NCBI GenBank assembly: GCA_022059125.1 | Contig: JAEUWY010000006.1 | Location: forward strand, 1,302,001 to 1,366,000 | Origin: Corynespora cassiicola | Lineage: Eukaryota; Ascomycota; Dothideomycetes; Pleosporales; Corynesporascaceae | Direction of reading: 5' to 3' | Length of the DNA: 64,000 nucleotides | Shown here: piece after piece, positions 1-12,192 of the stretch | Layout: each line of letters starts with the position of its first letter | Position numbering within the stretch: the first letter of the stretch is position 1 | Notes under the pieces: generated by a model | Database searches by the model: none | What the model was told of the DNA's origin: nothing | The model's input: the letters and a program-made list of their open reading frames with translations, nothing else | Position numbers and translations under genes: made by a program

Positions 1-75
1 CTGGCGCTCGCACTCTGTTTGTTGTCTGGATTTGCTCCAACTTTGCTTGCGGCAACCTCATTACAGTCTACCAGA

Positions 76-1896
76 ATGACTACAATTATCGAAAAACGAC
101 CAGAAGGAATCATCTACACGGCTGCCAAGACGTATCCTGTGCCAGATGTGGACCTTCTAACGCTTTTGTTTGGTGAGACACGGAACCACGTGAACACGCG
201 ACAACAGCCATTGTATTGCTAACTTTTGCAGATACTGATTCCTCGTTGGCAAAGCCTGACACTGTCATTCATGCTTCTGCAGCAGACCCTCGCCTTACAC
301 TTACAGTATCCCGGGCCCGGACTCTCACAGAAGCCACCTCTTCAGCCCTGCGCAGGCACTTTGGAATCGGAGCAAATGGGACAGGGAAAGACATTGTTTC
401 CGTCATATCTACAGGCCATTATCTTCTCCCTGTCCTTACCTATGGTATTATCGGTGTCGGGGGTGTATTTTCAGCTGCATCTGCCGCAAGTACTGGCAGT
501 GAGCTAAGCAAGCAGCTGCAAGGTGCTGAATCCAAAATTTTAGTTGCCGTAGAAGCTACCAAAGATGTTGCTATCAAGGCTGCAGAGGAGGCCGGCTGGG
601 GCAAGAATGGTGGAGGTAGAGTATTACTGATGAGTGAAGGAAGCGAGTGGAGTATCCAAGTTGTTCAGACCACCGGAAAACTCGGCAAGAATCTTATCGA
701 CGAAGCACAAAGTCTCCCTTGGGAAAGGATCACAGATCCAGAGACCCTGGAAAACAGCCTGGTCATTTTGATTTACAGTTCTGGCACGACTGGGTTGCCC
801 AAAGGTACGTTCAGTGCAAATGCCATCCTATCGAGACATCATACTAAATCTCAACCCAGGGGTTAAACTCTCCCATCGGAACCTTGTCGCTGAAGCTGTC
901 ATTCCAGGCGACATGTTCAAACAATGGATTGCTTCTGAGAACCCAAAGTTTGAATACCGGACGCTCGCACATCTTCCTGTTGCTCACATCGCTGGCATCC
1001 AAGGATATTTTATCAATCCCTTCCACATGGGCGGCACCGTATATTGGATGCCGCGTTTCTCATTCCCGGAGTTCTTGGCTTACAATAAGAAGTACCGCAT
1101 CACGTACTTCTTTACCGTTCCGCCCATCTACCTTCTCATCGCCAAGTCACCTGAAGTCACTGATCAGTTCAAAACACTCGAGATCGCGATCTCGGGCGCT
1201 GCACCGCTGGGAAAGGAACTCCAGCATGCTGCAAGTGCAAAACTCGGCGACAAAGAATGCTTCATCGCACAGACATGGGGTCTATCCGAGACGACTGGCT
1301 CCGCCACTGTGATGCCGTTCAATATGACGGATGACACGGGCTCTGTGGCCTGCCTCATGCCCAACATGGTAGCCCGCATCATCGACGACGATGGAAACGA
1401 CGTCAAACCCGGTTCCCCTGGCGAGGTTCTCATCAAGGGCCCCGTCGTGTGCAAGGGATACCACAAGAATCCAAGCGCAAACAAAGAAGCCTTCACTGGC
1501 GACTGGTTTTACACGGGCGACATTGCGGAGTTCCGCAACGGCTTGTTCTACATTGTTGACCGCAAGAAAGAACTCATCAAGTATAAGGGCCTACAGGTCG
1601 CGCCTGCAGAGCTCGAAGCGCTGCTCGTCAACCATCCCGACATCCTTGATGCAGCGGTCATCGGTGTGGATACGGACGACGGTACAAACGAAGTTCCCAG
1701 AGCGTACGTTGTGGCAGATAAGAAGAAGATTACTGAGGAAGCAATCAAAGAGTACGTGAAGAAAAATGTCGCAAGTCACAAGCAGTTGAGGGGTGGAGTG
1801 GTGTTCTTGGATGCTATTCCCAAGAGCCCGAGTGGAAAGATTCTGAGAAAGGATCTGAGAGTACTGGCGAAGAGAGAGAAGGGTGCGAAACTGTAG
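76..1896 (+). CDS. 4-coumarate-CoA-ligase-like acyl-CoA ligase, probably peroxisomal
   Basis: Three exons (76-172, 232-804, 860-1896) with GT-AG introns of 59 and 55 bp give a 568-residue protein, the normal length for the ANL/4CL family. These enzymes activate a carboxylic acid to an acyl-AMP and transfer it to CoA. Visible motifs are the AMP-binding loop SSGTTGLPKG (residues 215-224, split by intron 2), GAAPLGKEL, the QTWGLSETTG stretch, WFYTGD, the hinge DRKKELIKYKG and the C-terminal SPSGKILRK with its catalytic lysine. The last three residues are AKL, a type 1 peroxisomal targeting signal. The ATG at 76 is chosen because upstream in-frame codons have no ATG before the window edge; a further upstream exon cannot be excluded. 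The acid substrate (hydroxycinnamate, fatty acid or other) cannot be told from sequence. Confidence 0.9.
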
Positions 1897-2529
1897 TGGA
1901 GTAGCTCTTGTTCGCAACGGTGTTTTCTGCCGAGTTGTAGTGGGATATCGGGTGCTGTCTCGCATGATTCCATCTCCAATATTGAATATTATAACTATCA
2001 TAGCTATTTGCAATGCAATACGAACATCTGTATGTACACTTCTCGTTTATCTCTTGGGAATACACGACGATCGGAGTAGAAAAGTCGGCACTCTCCGTGT
2101 ATACTTCAGGTGCAGTCTGGATAGCCCCTTCCTATCTGGCGTGGATCCTTAAAAATCTCATAGACTATTGTCAACATTTCATGGCTAGGAACATACTTTA
2201 ATTGGTGCTTGCCTAACTCAAACATTGCCCTAACATCCACTCAATGTCCATTTATCACCAAACCTTGTTTCATCTATGCATCCTCTTAATAATTCACAAG
2301 GAAAATCAATATTGGCTAATCTTTACATAGTCTCATGCTTGTTAGATGGTGGGATCTCAAACCTGACTCAGAATGTCATAACAATGTCCAGCACACGGAG
2401 TTGGGCGCATTGAATGAAGACCAATAAAGTTGGACTTGGTATTAAAAGACAATTTGCGCAAATTACAGTAGAATAGCTCCAGATGTGATCATTGGAACAG
2501 CTAAAGCGGCAGTGTAATGAAGGTCGCTT

Positions 2530-2691
2530 CTACGGCTTCTGAGGAGTGCCGGCGATTGGAAAGTGCAAGGGCCGAATCAGCTTGAGCATCGATCCTCGAA
2601 AAGATTGATGATCCACTCCCACGAAAAACTCATCCCAACCCCACTCAAAGACGTCGGCATCATTCATGACTACGTGAGGCACTTGTCCGTT
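2530..2691 (-). pseudogene. Possible 3' exon or remnant of an unrecognised gene
   Basis: On the minus strand an open frame runs from a TAG acceptor (exon start 2691) to a TAG stop at 2532-2530. It encodes about 53 residues with protein-like composition, including VPHVVMNDADVFEWGWDEFF and LKLIRPLHFPIAG. Further upstream on the same strand a donor-like GTATGA and coding-looking pieces up to about 3240 are present, but I could not join them in one frame. I do not recognise the family. Either the gene is degraded or I am missing exon boundaries. Confidence 0.3.
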
Positions 2692-3319
2692 CTAGTCTCA
2701 GGAGCATGTCATGCATGCATCGTATCTTAATGACTAAGAAAGAAACATGTCCTTCAACTTCATACGGAACTTTCTCAAATCCATCCTTCCTCCACCGCTT
2801 GTATGGAGATCTTTACTCCCGTTTGGGCTTTATGGTTGGTTTTGGATCTCAACCGGCCCCCTGACACCGCAACATTTGTACCAATGGGGGAAGCAACCGC
2901 GCCGCTTCCGGTCAGGAACAACAGACATCAATCACTGATCTTCGATAGAATCTTCCTCCCCTTCGATGAAACCAGTGAGTCCATGAAAGCATTGCTGCCC
3001 GATCGTGAACCTTGGCAGATGAGGCCGGAAAGCGAGTCATGCTCCTCTAGCTCGTGATGAAAACGCTAGCGCGGCAGGAAACCTCCCAACAGTTACTGTA
3101 GAAGAAGGACAGGATATGTGCGAAACAGACATGCATCTGATGAAGAAGGATGGACAAGGCTTCCGAAACCCCTTTTTCGCCACTGTAGATGAGATCGGTA
3201 GTCGAGAGACACTGCTCTTGAGTAATGGCCACTGACCAAGTCATGAGGTTACTTTATTAGTTTACATTCACGATTTCTACGCGAAGGAGAACCTGTACAT
3301 CACCCTTTTGCCTGCAAAC

Positions 3320-4180
3320 GTCTTTGCGCGATCTTGAGGGCATCCAGCGGAGCATTCCGAATCGATGTGCAATCAGATCTCCCGGAATTTGGGATGATTT
3401 TCTCGAGGTCCGGCTCGCGGGTGCGCGCTCGCCGGTTCAAAGTTTATGCATACGGATACAAGTATCCTGGAGGTGGGATATTGGCCGGCACGATAAGACA
3501 ATTAGTCATGACCATTGCAGAATACATGACGGTGCACTTCATCAAGACAAAGGCTGGAGATCCATCTCATCACGAAGGTAAAATGGTTTTTCGCATTGGT
3601 CTTCTGCAATGAGTGTTCCTTCAGCCAGCCTCGAGTGACACGTAGCCAAGCCATGACAACAACTGTAGCCATTGAGAGCGCGAAGACGCGAACAATGCGT
3701 TCAACTCCATACACAATGGATTACTATTCACAGTGGTATTCATCTTGCGATTGGATCTCGATGCAAGAGCATCCAAATTCGTGACACGTTGCACAAGAAG
3801 GGATCGCCCAGGACAATGAACTTGGACACTTTCTCTCCGGATGGAGATATGCTTCGGGTAGTTGTCTGCCGGCATGCTTGCTATTTCAACGCAATCAACG
3901 GCAAAAATTGCATGCGCGGTTTAATTTGTCCCGCCTCTCCCTATCTTGACTACAATTGGGGCTGTGGAAACACTTTCGAAGACCCAGAGCAGCATCATGC
4001 ATCTACAAAAGTGATCACTCGGGATGAAGGATGCCTTGGCCTTTGCTTTTTTACGTCACATGGGAGTGAATACGAGGGTGGACTTTTTTTTCTCGAATGT
4101 TGCACAACAACGTCTAGAGAGTATGTAAAATTGCATGACTATTCTCGATTTCTTCCAGGAAAATTGATTGAGTGATCCAT
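3320..4180 (+). other. Coding-like fragments, no assignable gene
   Basis: Two plus-strand open stretches (about 3334-3612 and 3672-4175) have mixed composition and several cysteines in the second. They are offset in frame and contain no start, splice series or domain that I recognise. The stretch 1897-3319 around them holds the presumed 3' end of the ligase transcript and the minus-strand fragment at 2530-2691. This may be a decayed gene or an unannotated lineage-specific one. Confidence 0.2.
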
Positions 4181-5567
4181 CTCGGACATCTCTCCGATGG
4201 TGCCGACAAGGTCTGGGAATCCCTAACGTCACTAGCCCATTGAAGTCATTGATAGATGCGTTTTAGGGTCGTGCGCATTACCTACCCCCCATGCAATTTG
4301 TTTTCTTCTGTGGTAAGGGGCATGCACGCTACGAACCTCGGAGGGGAATGAGTGACGTCGCCCCCAGCACGGAGAAAAGAAAGGATGAAAAAGCCTACAA
4401 GCTTTCCGGCGATGAGAGCCTACCAATCAGTTTGGGCACTGTTTTGTAACGCTACTCAGTACACGTGAATCCCGTAAACCCAGAGAACCTATGGTAGGAG
4501 TTGAATAGGTTGGCAGTTCATTGGGCACGTTCCCAAAAGCTTCCCACTTTTTTTTTCCAACCAATTTCTTCCCAGGAATGATCTTCAAAACTCGAAAAAG
4601 TTTAGCGTTCCGACCTTCAAAAGCGAAGTTTTGTCGTGCAGCGAGTTTCACTTCAAACTCCGCCCCAAAAATATCCCAGCGCGGCTTGGAATAGATTCCA
4701 AGTAAATAGCAAGATATAAATAAAGAAAGTACCCACCTACTGCATCTCTCAGGTAGCACCGATCACCCGGCATTCCACCAGCGACTTATATAGAAACACC
4801 TACAGGACGCGTTTTTGGAGGCGGGTGCCCCAAAAAGCATCATGATAGCGCAGCCACACTCCCCAATCGGAGGATAAACCCCCCCACCGCTCAAGAAAAA
4901 CGCCAAAAACGAAACAAACGCCGACGACCAAGTAAGAAAAAAGGGGGGTGGTAAAGGGCCAAAAAGACGCAGGCAGACCTGACGCACGCCACACTAAACT
5001 CCGCTCCCTTCTCCGTCCTCCCGTTCCATTTTCGCGTACCGTACCTCCCGTCCGGCCGTCTGTCCGTGGCCCCCGCCGCGAGCGGGGGGCACGCTCCCCC
5101 TCTCAACGTCCGAAGCGGAAAAGAAAACATCACGGGGACATGGGGCCAAGGAGGAGCAACGCGCCCACCCCCTTCCCAGTCTAATCGTGTCTCTTTTTTT
5201 TTTCTTCGATTTCCCCCCGTAGAATAGCCGGGTCCCGAAAGGGCCCGGGTTATACATCGAATGGGTCCATCAATTGCCCATCCTTGGTCCACGCCCGATG
5301 GGAGGACAGGCAGGCAGGCAGTGGACATGGACATGGATTCGGGGCCTCGCAAGGGCCAAAAAAAAAAGTCCCGAATCCTTCAGCCGATGAACAGGTGCAC
5401 AATCAGTCGTGGGGCACTGCATCGCAAACTTGCCTTTTCTCTCCCTCTTAGCCATGATGTTTGCATGTGAGGAAAAAAACCGTCAGAGCAAAAGAATACC
5501 CACCTTGGCACTTCTGGAGCCGAATGTCTCGAATGGGGAAAAAAAGGGTTACGAGGAGATGTCATTT

Positions 5568-5584
5568 GGGGGGGGGGGGGGGGG
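5568..5584 (+). repeat. 17-base G homopolymer
   Basis: An uninterrupted run of 17 G residues, with A runs at 5539-5545 and 5596-5603 nearby. It could form intramolecular G-quadruplex structures and is also a place where sequencing length errors are likely. Confidence 0.9.
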
Positions 5585-8265
5585 TGTTAGGCCAAAAAAA
5601 AATAATGCGGGGTCCCCGCACCCACTCTTTCTCACCCCCCAACCCATCCCATCCCATCCCGACACCCACCCACCACCCAACACAGCCATTCCATTCGGGC
5701 AGGACCTTGGGGGACCAAACCAATCGAGTGAATGAGCGAGCGAATCGACGCAAGGAGGCGGGTGTGAATGCACGCAAGCTCGCACCCGCAGGACTCAAGG
5801 GCATGTAAGCACTGCACATCCAGAGTTCAAACAGCGACTTGACCTCAAGGGTTTTCTTTTCGCACCTTTTTTTCGAGAATGAGAGGGCAGCCAAAAAAAA
5901 AAAGGTTTCGTTCTGTGCCAAGTACATGTCCCTCCGATCCTCCCGGGTGGGAAGGGAGCCGCCAACGTCCATCATCCCCCCCTCCCCCATTCACAAGGTT
6001 TCAGGGACAAAAGGGAGGGGCGTTTTTTTTTTTTTGGTTTGCGCCGAGGGGGGGTTGCGATGTGGAGGCAAAGTAGGGTGGTGGGCATGTATGCATGATG
6101 GACAGATGGGCAGATGGACAGGCATGTGGAGCCTTGCCAGACGTGCAGGCAGGGCGAGAGGGGAAAGGAAATGTTAGGGTGGATTGCGTATAACAAGACT
6201 AGGCACTAGACATGTGTGTACGTCCGTATGTTGAGTAGCACGATCTACATGGTACGTACAGCTGTCAAACCTTGATCAAGGCCGAAGGGGGGGGCGGGAG
6301 GTGGGGAGGGGCTGCCTTGTCTCGGGGAAGTGGGAATTACAGATGGTTGGGTGTTGGAAGAGAAAGGCGAAGGAGAGATGGACAAAGAGAGGGTCCGTCC
6401 GTGAGTCGCGCCCTTGTTTTTACCTACGCGAGGGTGCGCTAAGCCTCCTGCAGCTTATTGTTATGTGCCTAAAGTTCCAACGACAATAAGTATTTTTCAG
6501 GACTGTGGCACCCCCGAGGTGCATGGTCCCTCTGTTAGTCCCACTCTCCCTCTCATCATTGATGTACGTACATGGGTGGGTGCGTAAGTATGTGCATGCG
6601 TGCATGCATTGGCGATTGGTGATTAGGGTGCATGGCTAGTGACTCGTACTATTGTTTGAATCGGTGCGGAAAGGCGCTTGTGGCACTCAAGTGGCGGAGG
6701 TTATCAAACAAAGGGTGGGTAGAAGCAGACGGTGGATAGCAGAGAAACGCCATGCAAGGTGTGAGCAAGGAAAATCTTTTGGCCTGATTTCGCGCTTCGG
6801 CAGTTGATGGCGTAGTCGCTATCCTCAAGGGTCCCACTGTTTGACAACGGGGGAGAAAGCACAAGGTTTTTGATATCCATCAGGATCTGCCACTCCGCGA
6901 GTAGAGAGTGGAGTCTGCCGTCGGTGGGCTTTGCAGTAGCTTGGAGACACATCACATGTCACACGTAGCGAGACGCGCGCCCGTCACGTAGTTGCGGCAA
7001 GATCAAAAGTATGATGGCAAGGCGCCAGACGGGGCAGGTTGAGTTCAATGAGAAGAAAAAGACGTTGATCATAAGCGTTCACTAAGGGTGGTAGCTACGA
7101 ATTTCGGAGTTGAACGCAAGGGCTAGCGTTCCGTACTTTGTCATGTCATGCAGATTGGATGCCGGCCGATCATTCACGACACCACACTACCACCAAATCC
7201 CATCGTCACCTATCGACAAGTTCCATGCAGGAAATCAGCTTTTCGCTGGCATGCCTTGCCGTTGGAGATGCCGGAGTAGTCATGGTAGCGAGATTGCATG
7301 TGGTACGCTTCTGTCTTGAACGGCGGGGTGGACGAATCAGCCACAGCTGGTCGCCTCCGAAACATCTTGTTGGCCTATCTCAACGGTTGGCGGTGTAGCC
7401 ATCTTGACGAACCTCACACGAAGCGCGAAACAGAAGATCTCGATCATTGCAGCGTTCTGGTGGTCCATCATTGGGTTTTCGACGGTCCAGAAGGGTCTCC
7501 CATGACTCTTAAGAAAGTTTTGAGAGATGGAGTTTGAAAGGGACTTGAGCAGACTAGCAAACCTTCATGCACATGGCGTCAAAAGGAGAAAATGGGGGCT
7601 GAAAGGACAAGTAAGGACCAGGCAAGAGGGAGAGGAGGAGTGGGGAGGACATCTAAAAAGTGAGGCTGAGGAAGGAGCCGAAATGGAAGGACGGCCTGAA
7701 GAGACGTAGCCTCCTCGTCAGCGCTTGGGGTTCTGGCCCCAGCCTCGGTGGCTACCAACTCTACCTCGCACCCGGCTCTGCTCAAGGCTGAAGTTGATGC
7801 CTCAGGCTCCATGTGTCAATAATGTCGGGGTGGGGAGAAGGTTCGCCAGTGGTGTTAGCAGCCACGAGCGTGCGGATCAAGCAGTGATGCCAAGACCATG
7901 CTGTGCATACGCACAATCACGACATACAATCACACGAGTAACCGTCGGTTCGACGGTCCCTCCAGCTAAGTCCAAGGCTAAACCTGGTTGCGGGGATCCA
8001 ACAAGGGCGCGAAGGAGACAAGGAGCATGTGCGTCTGGCGCTGGGCAGTCGATCCAAGTCCAGTTCCGACACGGACCAAACCTTGGGCATGGCCCTTCAG
8101 CTTTGAAGCGCCCGAGGAGTGACGCAGCGCTCGAAATAGGCGGGCGCGAGACACTGACAAGTTGTTAACATGCAAAGGCTGCTAAGGGTACCGACCGGAT
8201 CGACCCGCGGCGGCTCAAAGTGGAGTCGAAGTGAATTGAGTTGGGGCGTAGCGTCGTGGACCCGA

Positions 8266-8336
8266 GAGGGCGAAACGGGACGGCAAGCAGCCACGATCAG
8301 GTATCGGAAACGCGGTTCAAAACCGCGATCGCCCTC
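8266..8336 (+). other. tRNA-sized cloverleaf-like fold (not a clear tRNA)
   Basis: An 8-bp closing stem (GAGGGCGA at 8266-8273 with TCGCCCTC at 8329-8336) encloses three hairpins: GGC/GCC (8282-8292), CGAT/ATCG with a 5-nt loop (8294-8306) and CGCGG/CCGCG with loop TTCAAAA (8311-8327). The last resembles a T arm, and GTTCAAAAC fits the Pol III B-box pattern. The anticodon arm is too short, there is no A box and one base separates the T stem from the closing stem. It is more likely a decayed tRNA or a chance fold than a working tRNA. Confidence 0.3.
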
Positions 8337-10676
8337 AATCAAACAAACGAAAGCAGGGACCTCGCCTAACGAGAGGGCATTGACGCAACAAGTGTCCTTT
8401 AGGCATCACGAGACAGAGAGGCATTTAGACCTTTTGGACGGCAACGGTTTTGTTGAGAAACGTGACTGAGCAAGGCATAGCTGCGGAGATGAGAGGAAAC
8501 GGCGCGTTTGAGGCCCGAAAACAGCGTCGGCAGTGATTGGAGGAAAAACGGCTTGAGCATGGCGGCGGATGGAAAGAGGCTTTGGCATCCGTTTCTCCTC
8601 GGTGAGGGCGCGGTCGCTGCGTCAGTGGAGAGGGTTTGATGGCAGTTGGAGAAGACGAGGGAGGGGAACGCACTCAGGCGTTGATCCCCAAGGGCCCAGG
8701 AGATGCGCCCAGGAGTGCTACTATGCTACCCCACTTATGCATCTCGCTAGCCATCCATCGGGTAATTATGCTCCATTGGCCCCAAGCCCGCTGCCCGCCG
8801 TGGGCACTCTCTTGTTCGAGCCGAGAAACGTCTACTACCATGGCCAGCCCTGGGGCGCGCCATGAGTGCGAGTTATACCCATTTATGTGTAGACTACTCG
8901 ATTAGGCATGATGACATCTCGCGACGCGTATCCTGGAGGGACTTGGCGCGACAAAATGGTCCGACTTGGGTCCGACCACTCCCGCAGACATATCGATTCG
9001 GTACTGGATGTCGCGAGTCTGTACATCAATTCCCAAATGCACCCGCACCGTGTTTCCAAAAAGTCATGACTTCATGCCGGAAGTGGCGACCCGCTCCGAG
9101 CCAAAACGGCTTCAATCAAGACTCCTTGCACCCCTCGAAATCTCCGTTGCCAGAAGCGTTGCCCTGGAGCCCATGAGATCAGCCTTCGTCCCAGCGGCCT
9201 TTACCGAATTCTGCCAGTGCCCAGTCTATGGCTGGCGGAGCGCATTCCCGGCCAAATGGGACGAGGTTGGCAGAGACCCCTGGAATAAAGTTGGAGCAAG
9301 TGTTACAGGTTCATGAAAAGACGTGTTATCGGCAGGGATGCCCAAATCTCTGCTTAACAATGATGATAATCCCCGGTCTTCGGCGCTGTTCTAGACAATC
9401 GCGAGGGAATATCGGGGCGCTGAGACGACAATAGACATTTGCGGGGTTAACCGCGCCGTAATTGAGACTACAGCTTTCTGACCCCCGTTGGCGCGCCTGT
9501 AGCGTCTGTTGGATTCTGACACCTGAGCTCACCGAGTGGATAATGCCAGACTGGCGAATCACGTCATGGCTCGACTCTCGTATTCGGTCGTTCTGTGCAT
9601 CGTTCGGTGCGTTTTTCTTTCGTTGTCCTGCAGGTGGGCGCATGTGGGACTACTGCTGTTGGAGCGATGGTTTGCATCGTGGTATGCCCCTCGGTGCATG
9701 CTAGGATAGAACCGGAAGCTAGCCCCGGCTGAGCCACCTGGCCAATGACAAGAAACGTCTGACAGGTCAAGTTGATGCCCAAAAAAATATCTCAGACGTA
9801 GCATGAGCTGTAAACCGACTTTATCCTCGAGTCCGAGTCCTTCAATCTCCAGGCGGCCAGTGTGCGAGAGTCCAGACTGACTGACGTATGCGCGTGCTAA
9901 ATATCGAAGTGACGTTCGGATTAGCATAAGTCCACATCGATTGAAACGGTGCGAGTGTCGGGAACCCCAGGTCAAAAGCCAAGTTGTGTGGGTACTGGCA
10001 CCTAAAATAAGCTGCGAGCTAGGGGTGCGAGCATGGTCTGAAAATATGCTGTGAGAAATGCTGGATTTGGTTTGTCCCGCGACTAGCATCGCGTTGTATC
10101 TTACAGCCAGATGTAGCCTGACTTCTGCCTGGCCTCCAGTCTTACTCATACAACCAAACCTCCGATGGAAACACGAAGTATGCGCGAGTGAACCCCGTAG
10201 CAGGATAATGACGAACCCAGACCCCGAAACTAGAAAATGACAAGAGAGGGCAAAAAAAAAAAAGAAAGCTCGTAATGGTAGAAACGGGAGTTAGGGTCGA
10301 GTTGTACGGTATTGAGAGATGCTACCGCCCCCCCTCCCCAATTAAAAGCGAGTTAGAATCGAAAATTGGTACAAGACCTCGATTGACGCCACAACCGAAG
10401 TGAAGAAGCAAAAAAAGTGATTGTCCCTCCCTGGCCGGCTGAAGTACTTTTCTTGGTCCACGGCTACATAGCCCGTTTCGTTCCACGCCTGGCATCCATG
10501 GTAGACAAGTAGAGCGCCATGAGTTCCAACCCCCGCCCTAGTCTCATATGTGGATGCTGCGAACGATTAGAGGAGAAATTCGCTGGTCCCTTCTATAAAC
10601 TCCGTGACAGAAAGAGGTGCCACAATGGCGAAATCCTAGATTAACAAGTGCAAACACAGTCGGCTTTGCTTTTTTT

Positions 10677-12192
10677 TCAAGCGCCGGAATAGAACTGTGA
10701 CATTCCGTGGTGGGTGTAAGTCATGGGAGGAGCGCCTTCTTCCTGCACTTGGTCCAACTGGCCGGGCTCCGAGTACCACTGTGCGCTCATCGAGCGGCCT
10801 GGCATGGGCATCTCAGCAGCCTGGTTTTGCATCCCCCCATATGGATTCCATGGCGGTGGGTAGCTATATTGATGATTAGGTAGAATGGGCGCGGAAAGCG
10901 GAGCGGAAGAATTTCCCGCGGTCGCGCCACTGTGTATGGTCGAGGGATTGGTGTCTATGGTGGGATATGGATATGGAGATGTTCGTCGCGGATAATCCTG
11001 CTGGATTCCGAGTCCCTGAGCAGAGTACTGCTGAGGCAGTCCCTCGATGTTCCCGTAGGACATGGAGCGGGTGGGTGGCTGGAAATTGGGCTGCGGCCAG
11101 CCATGGTTTTCAGGGTGGCCGCCGTACGACATGTTTGACGTGGTGCTCATCGTGGCCGGAGTCTGTGCGCCCGAGATGTTAGATTCACTGCCATAGGCAG
11201 AGGTCGTTGTTGGAGAGGGTCGCCAGTATCCCGAGGACGAAGGAGAACTCTCTGCCAGCGAGGACGAAGGCAGGAAACCCGTGGTCGGCGGCCATTGCGT
11301 ATCTATGGCGTGCGGGTAGGCAAATTGGGCGTTTTGGGCATGTACTGGGCCGTTTTAGCAGACAGTCTCGAGGAAGAGGGCTCGCCAACTTACTTCCGCT
11401 CGAGTGCGGGACTTGGTGGGGGTCAATCTCCGTTTCAGGCTGTACTCCGTACCTGCCGGCAGCTGGGTTTGCGGATGGTGGGCCAGCAAACGGGGCCTCG
11501 CCCGAGATGGATGGAGGGTGGCGGGGGGATGAAGTCGTCGACGAAGTCGGGGCGCCCGTATTCGAATCCTTCGCAGCACCGGACTGGGAGCGCTGGTTCT
11601 CGGGGTTCTGTTCGACGGGGTAAAAGTTGCATTCCTTTTTCAGGCGGATGCAGTTTGCGCAGCGGCCTTGGGGGTCGTCTGGGGAGAGGAGGCATCGAAT
11701 CTTCCTCCGTCGGCAGTGCCCTGTGAAGTATGCAGGTCAGCTCTGCAGCTTGACCTTTTTTTAAAGGATCGTGTTGATTAGTGTTTCCTGCTTACCACAT
11801 GCGACAGAGGTTCGATGGTACCCCAACTTGTTCCGACGCTTGTCGGCGGTTGGCGACAGCTCGCCTGAAGTCCCGAGGGCTAAATTGCGCATGTGTGGAG
11901 TGGAGGAGGAACGGCGGATCTCAGCAGGGACTTTGCCTTTGGAAGGGCGTCTCTTTTTGGATGCGGATTGCTGGGGTGAGGCAGCAAGTGGGTGGGTGGT
12001 GAGCTGGGGGTTGGAGAAGTCGGCAAGGTCCTCTTGGGGTCTGGCGAGTGAGGTAGGGTCGGTCACGGGTAGGACTCCAGTGGGAAGTGGCAGGGGATTA
12101 TAGGACATTGCGGTGCTTCGGGGGTGTATGAGAGGCGCCGCGTGGTCTAAATTAGCAGGTCTCTTCGCAGGACGCTCCACTCCCACAGCCAT
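10677..12192 (-). CDS. Zn2Cys6 (GAL4-type) transcription factor
   Basis: Exons 12192-11796, 11720-11394 and 11344-10677 (introns of 75 and 49 bp) give 463 residues. The binuclear zinc cluster occupies residues 132-163: C132-x2-C135-x6-C142-x10-C153-x2-C156-x6-C163, preceded by the basic stretch RRNKLGYHRTS. Intron 1 cuts the cluster between C132 and H134. The rest is Ser/Pro/Gln/Tyr-rich and disordered-looking, ending with MTYTHHGMSQFYSGA. No fungal_trans middle homology domain is visible, and the protein is short for the family. It should be a nuclear DNA-binding regulator; targets are unknown. The ATG at 12192 is the first in frame. A GTATGT donor (revcomp near 12342) and a CCCAG acceptor near 12268 suggest a 5'UTR intron. 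The gene stands alone in a very large intergenic space. Confidence 0.85.

Larger units (their letters stand above)
4181..10676. other. Long intergenic, low-complexity region
   Basis: No convincing gene on either strand. The left part (4.4-6.4 kb) is rich in A runs, G runs and C-rich strings; the right part is mixed sequence with many stops. Open frames here are short, lack homology that I can recognise and do not join through splice sites. A 17-G homopolymer and a tRNA-like fold are listed separately. Confidence 0.6.

Noticed and set aside
9559..10149. 196-codon minus-strand open frame
   Set aside because: Non-ATG start, no domain, no introns, and atypical composition in a region with other chance frames.
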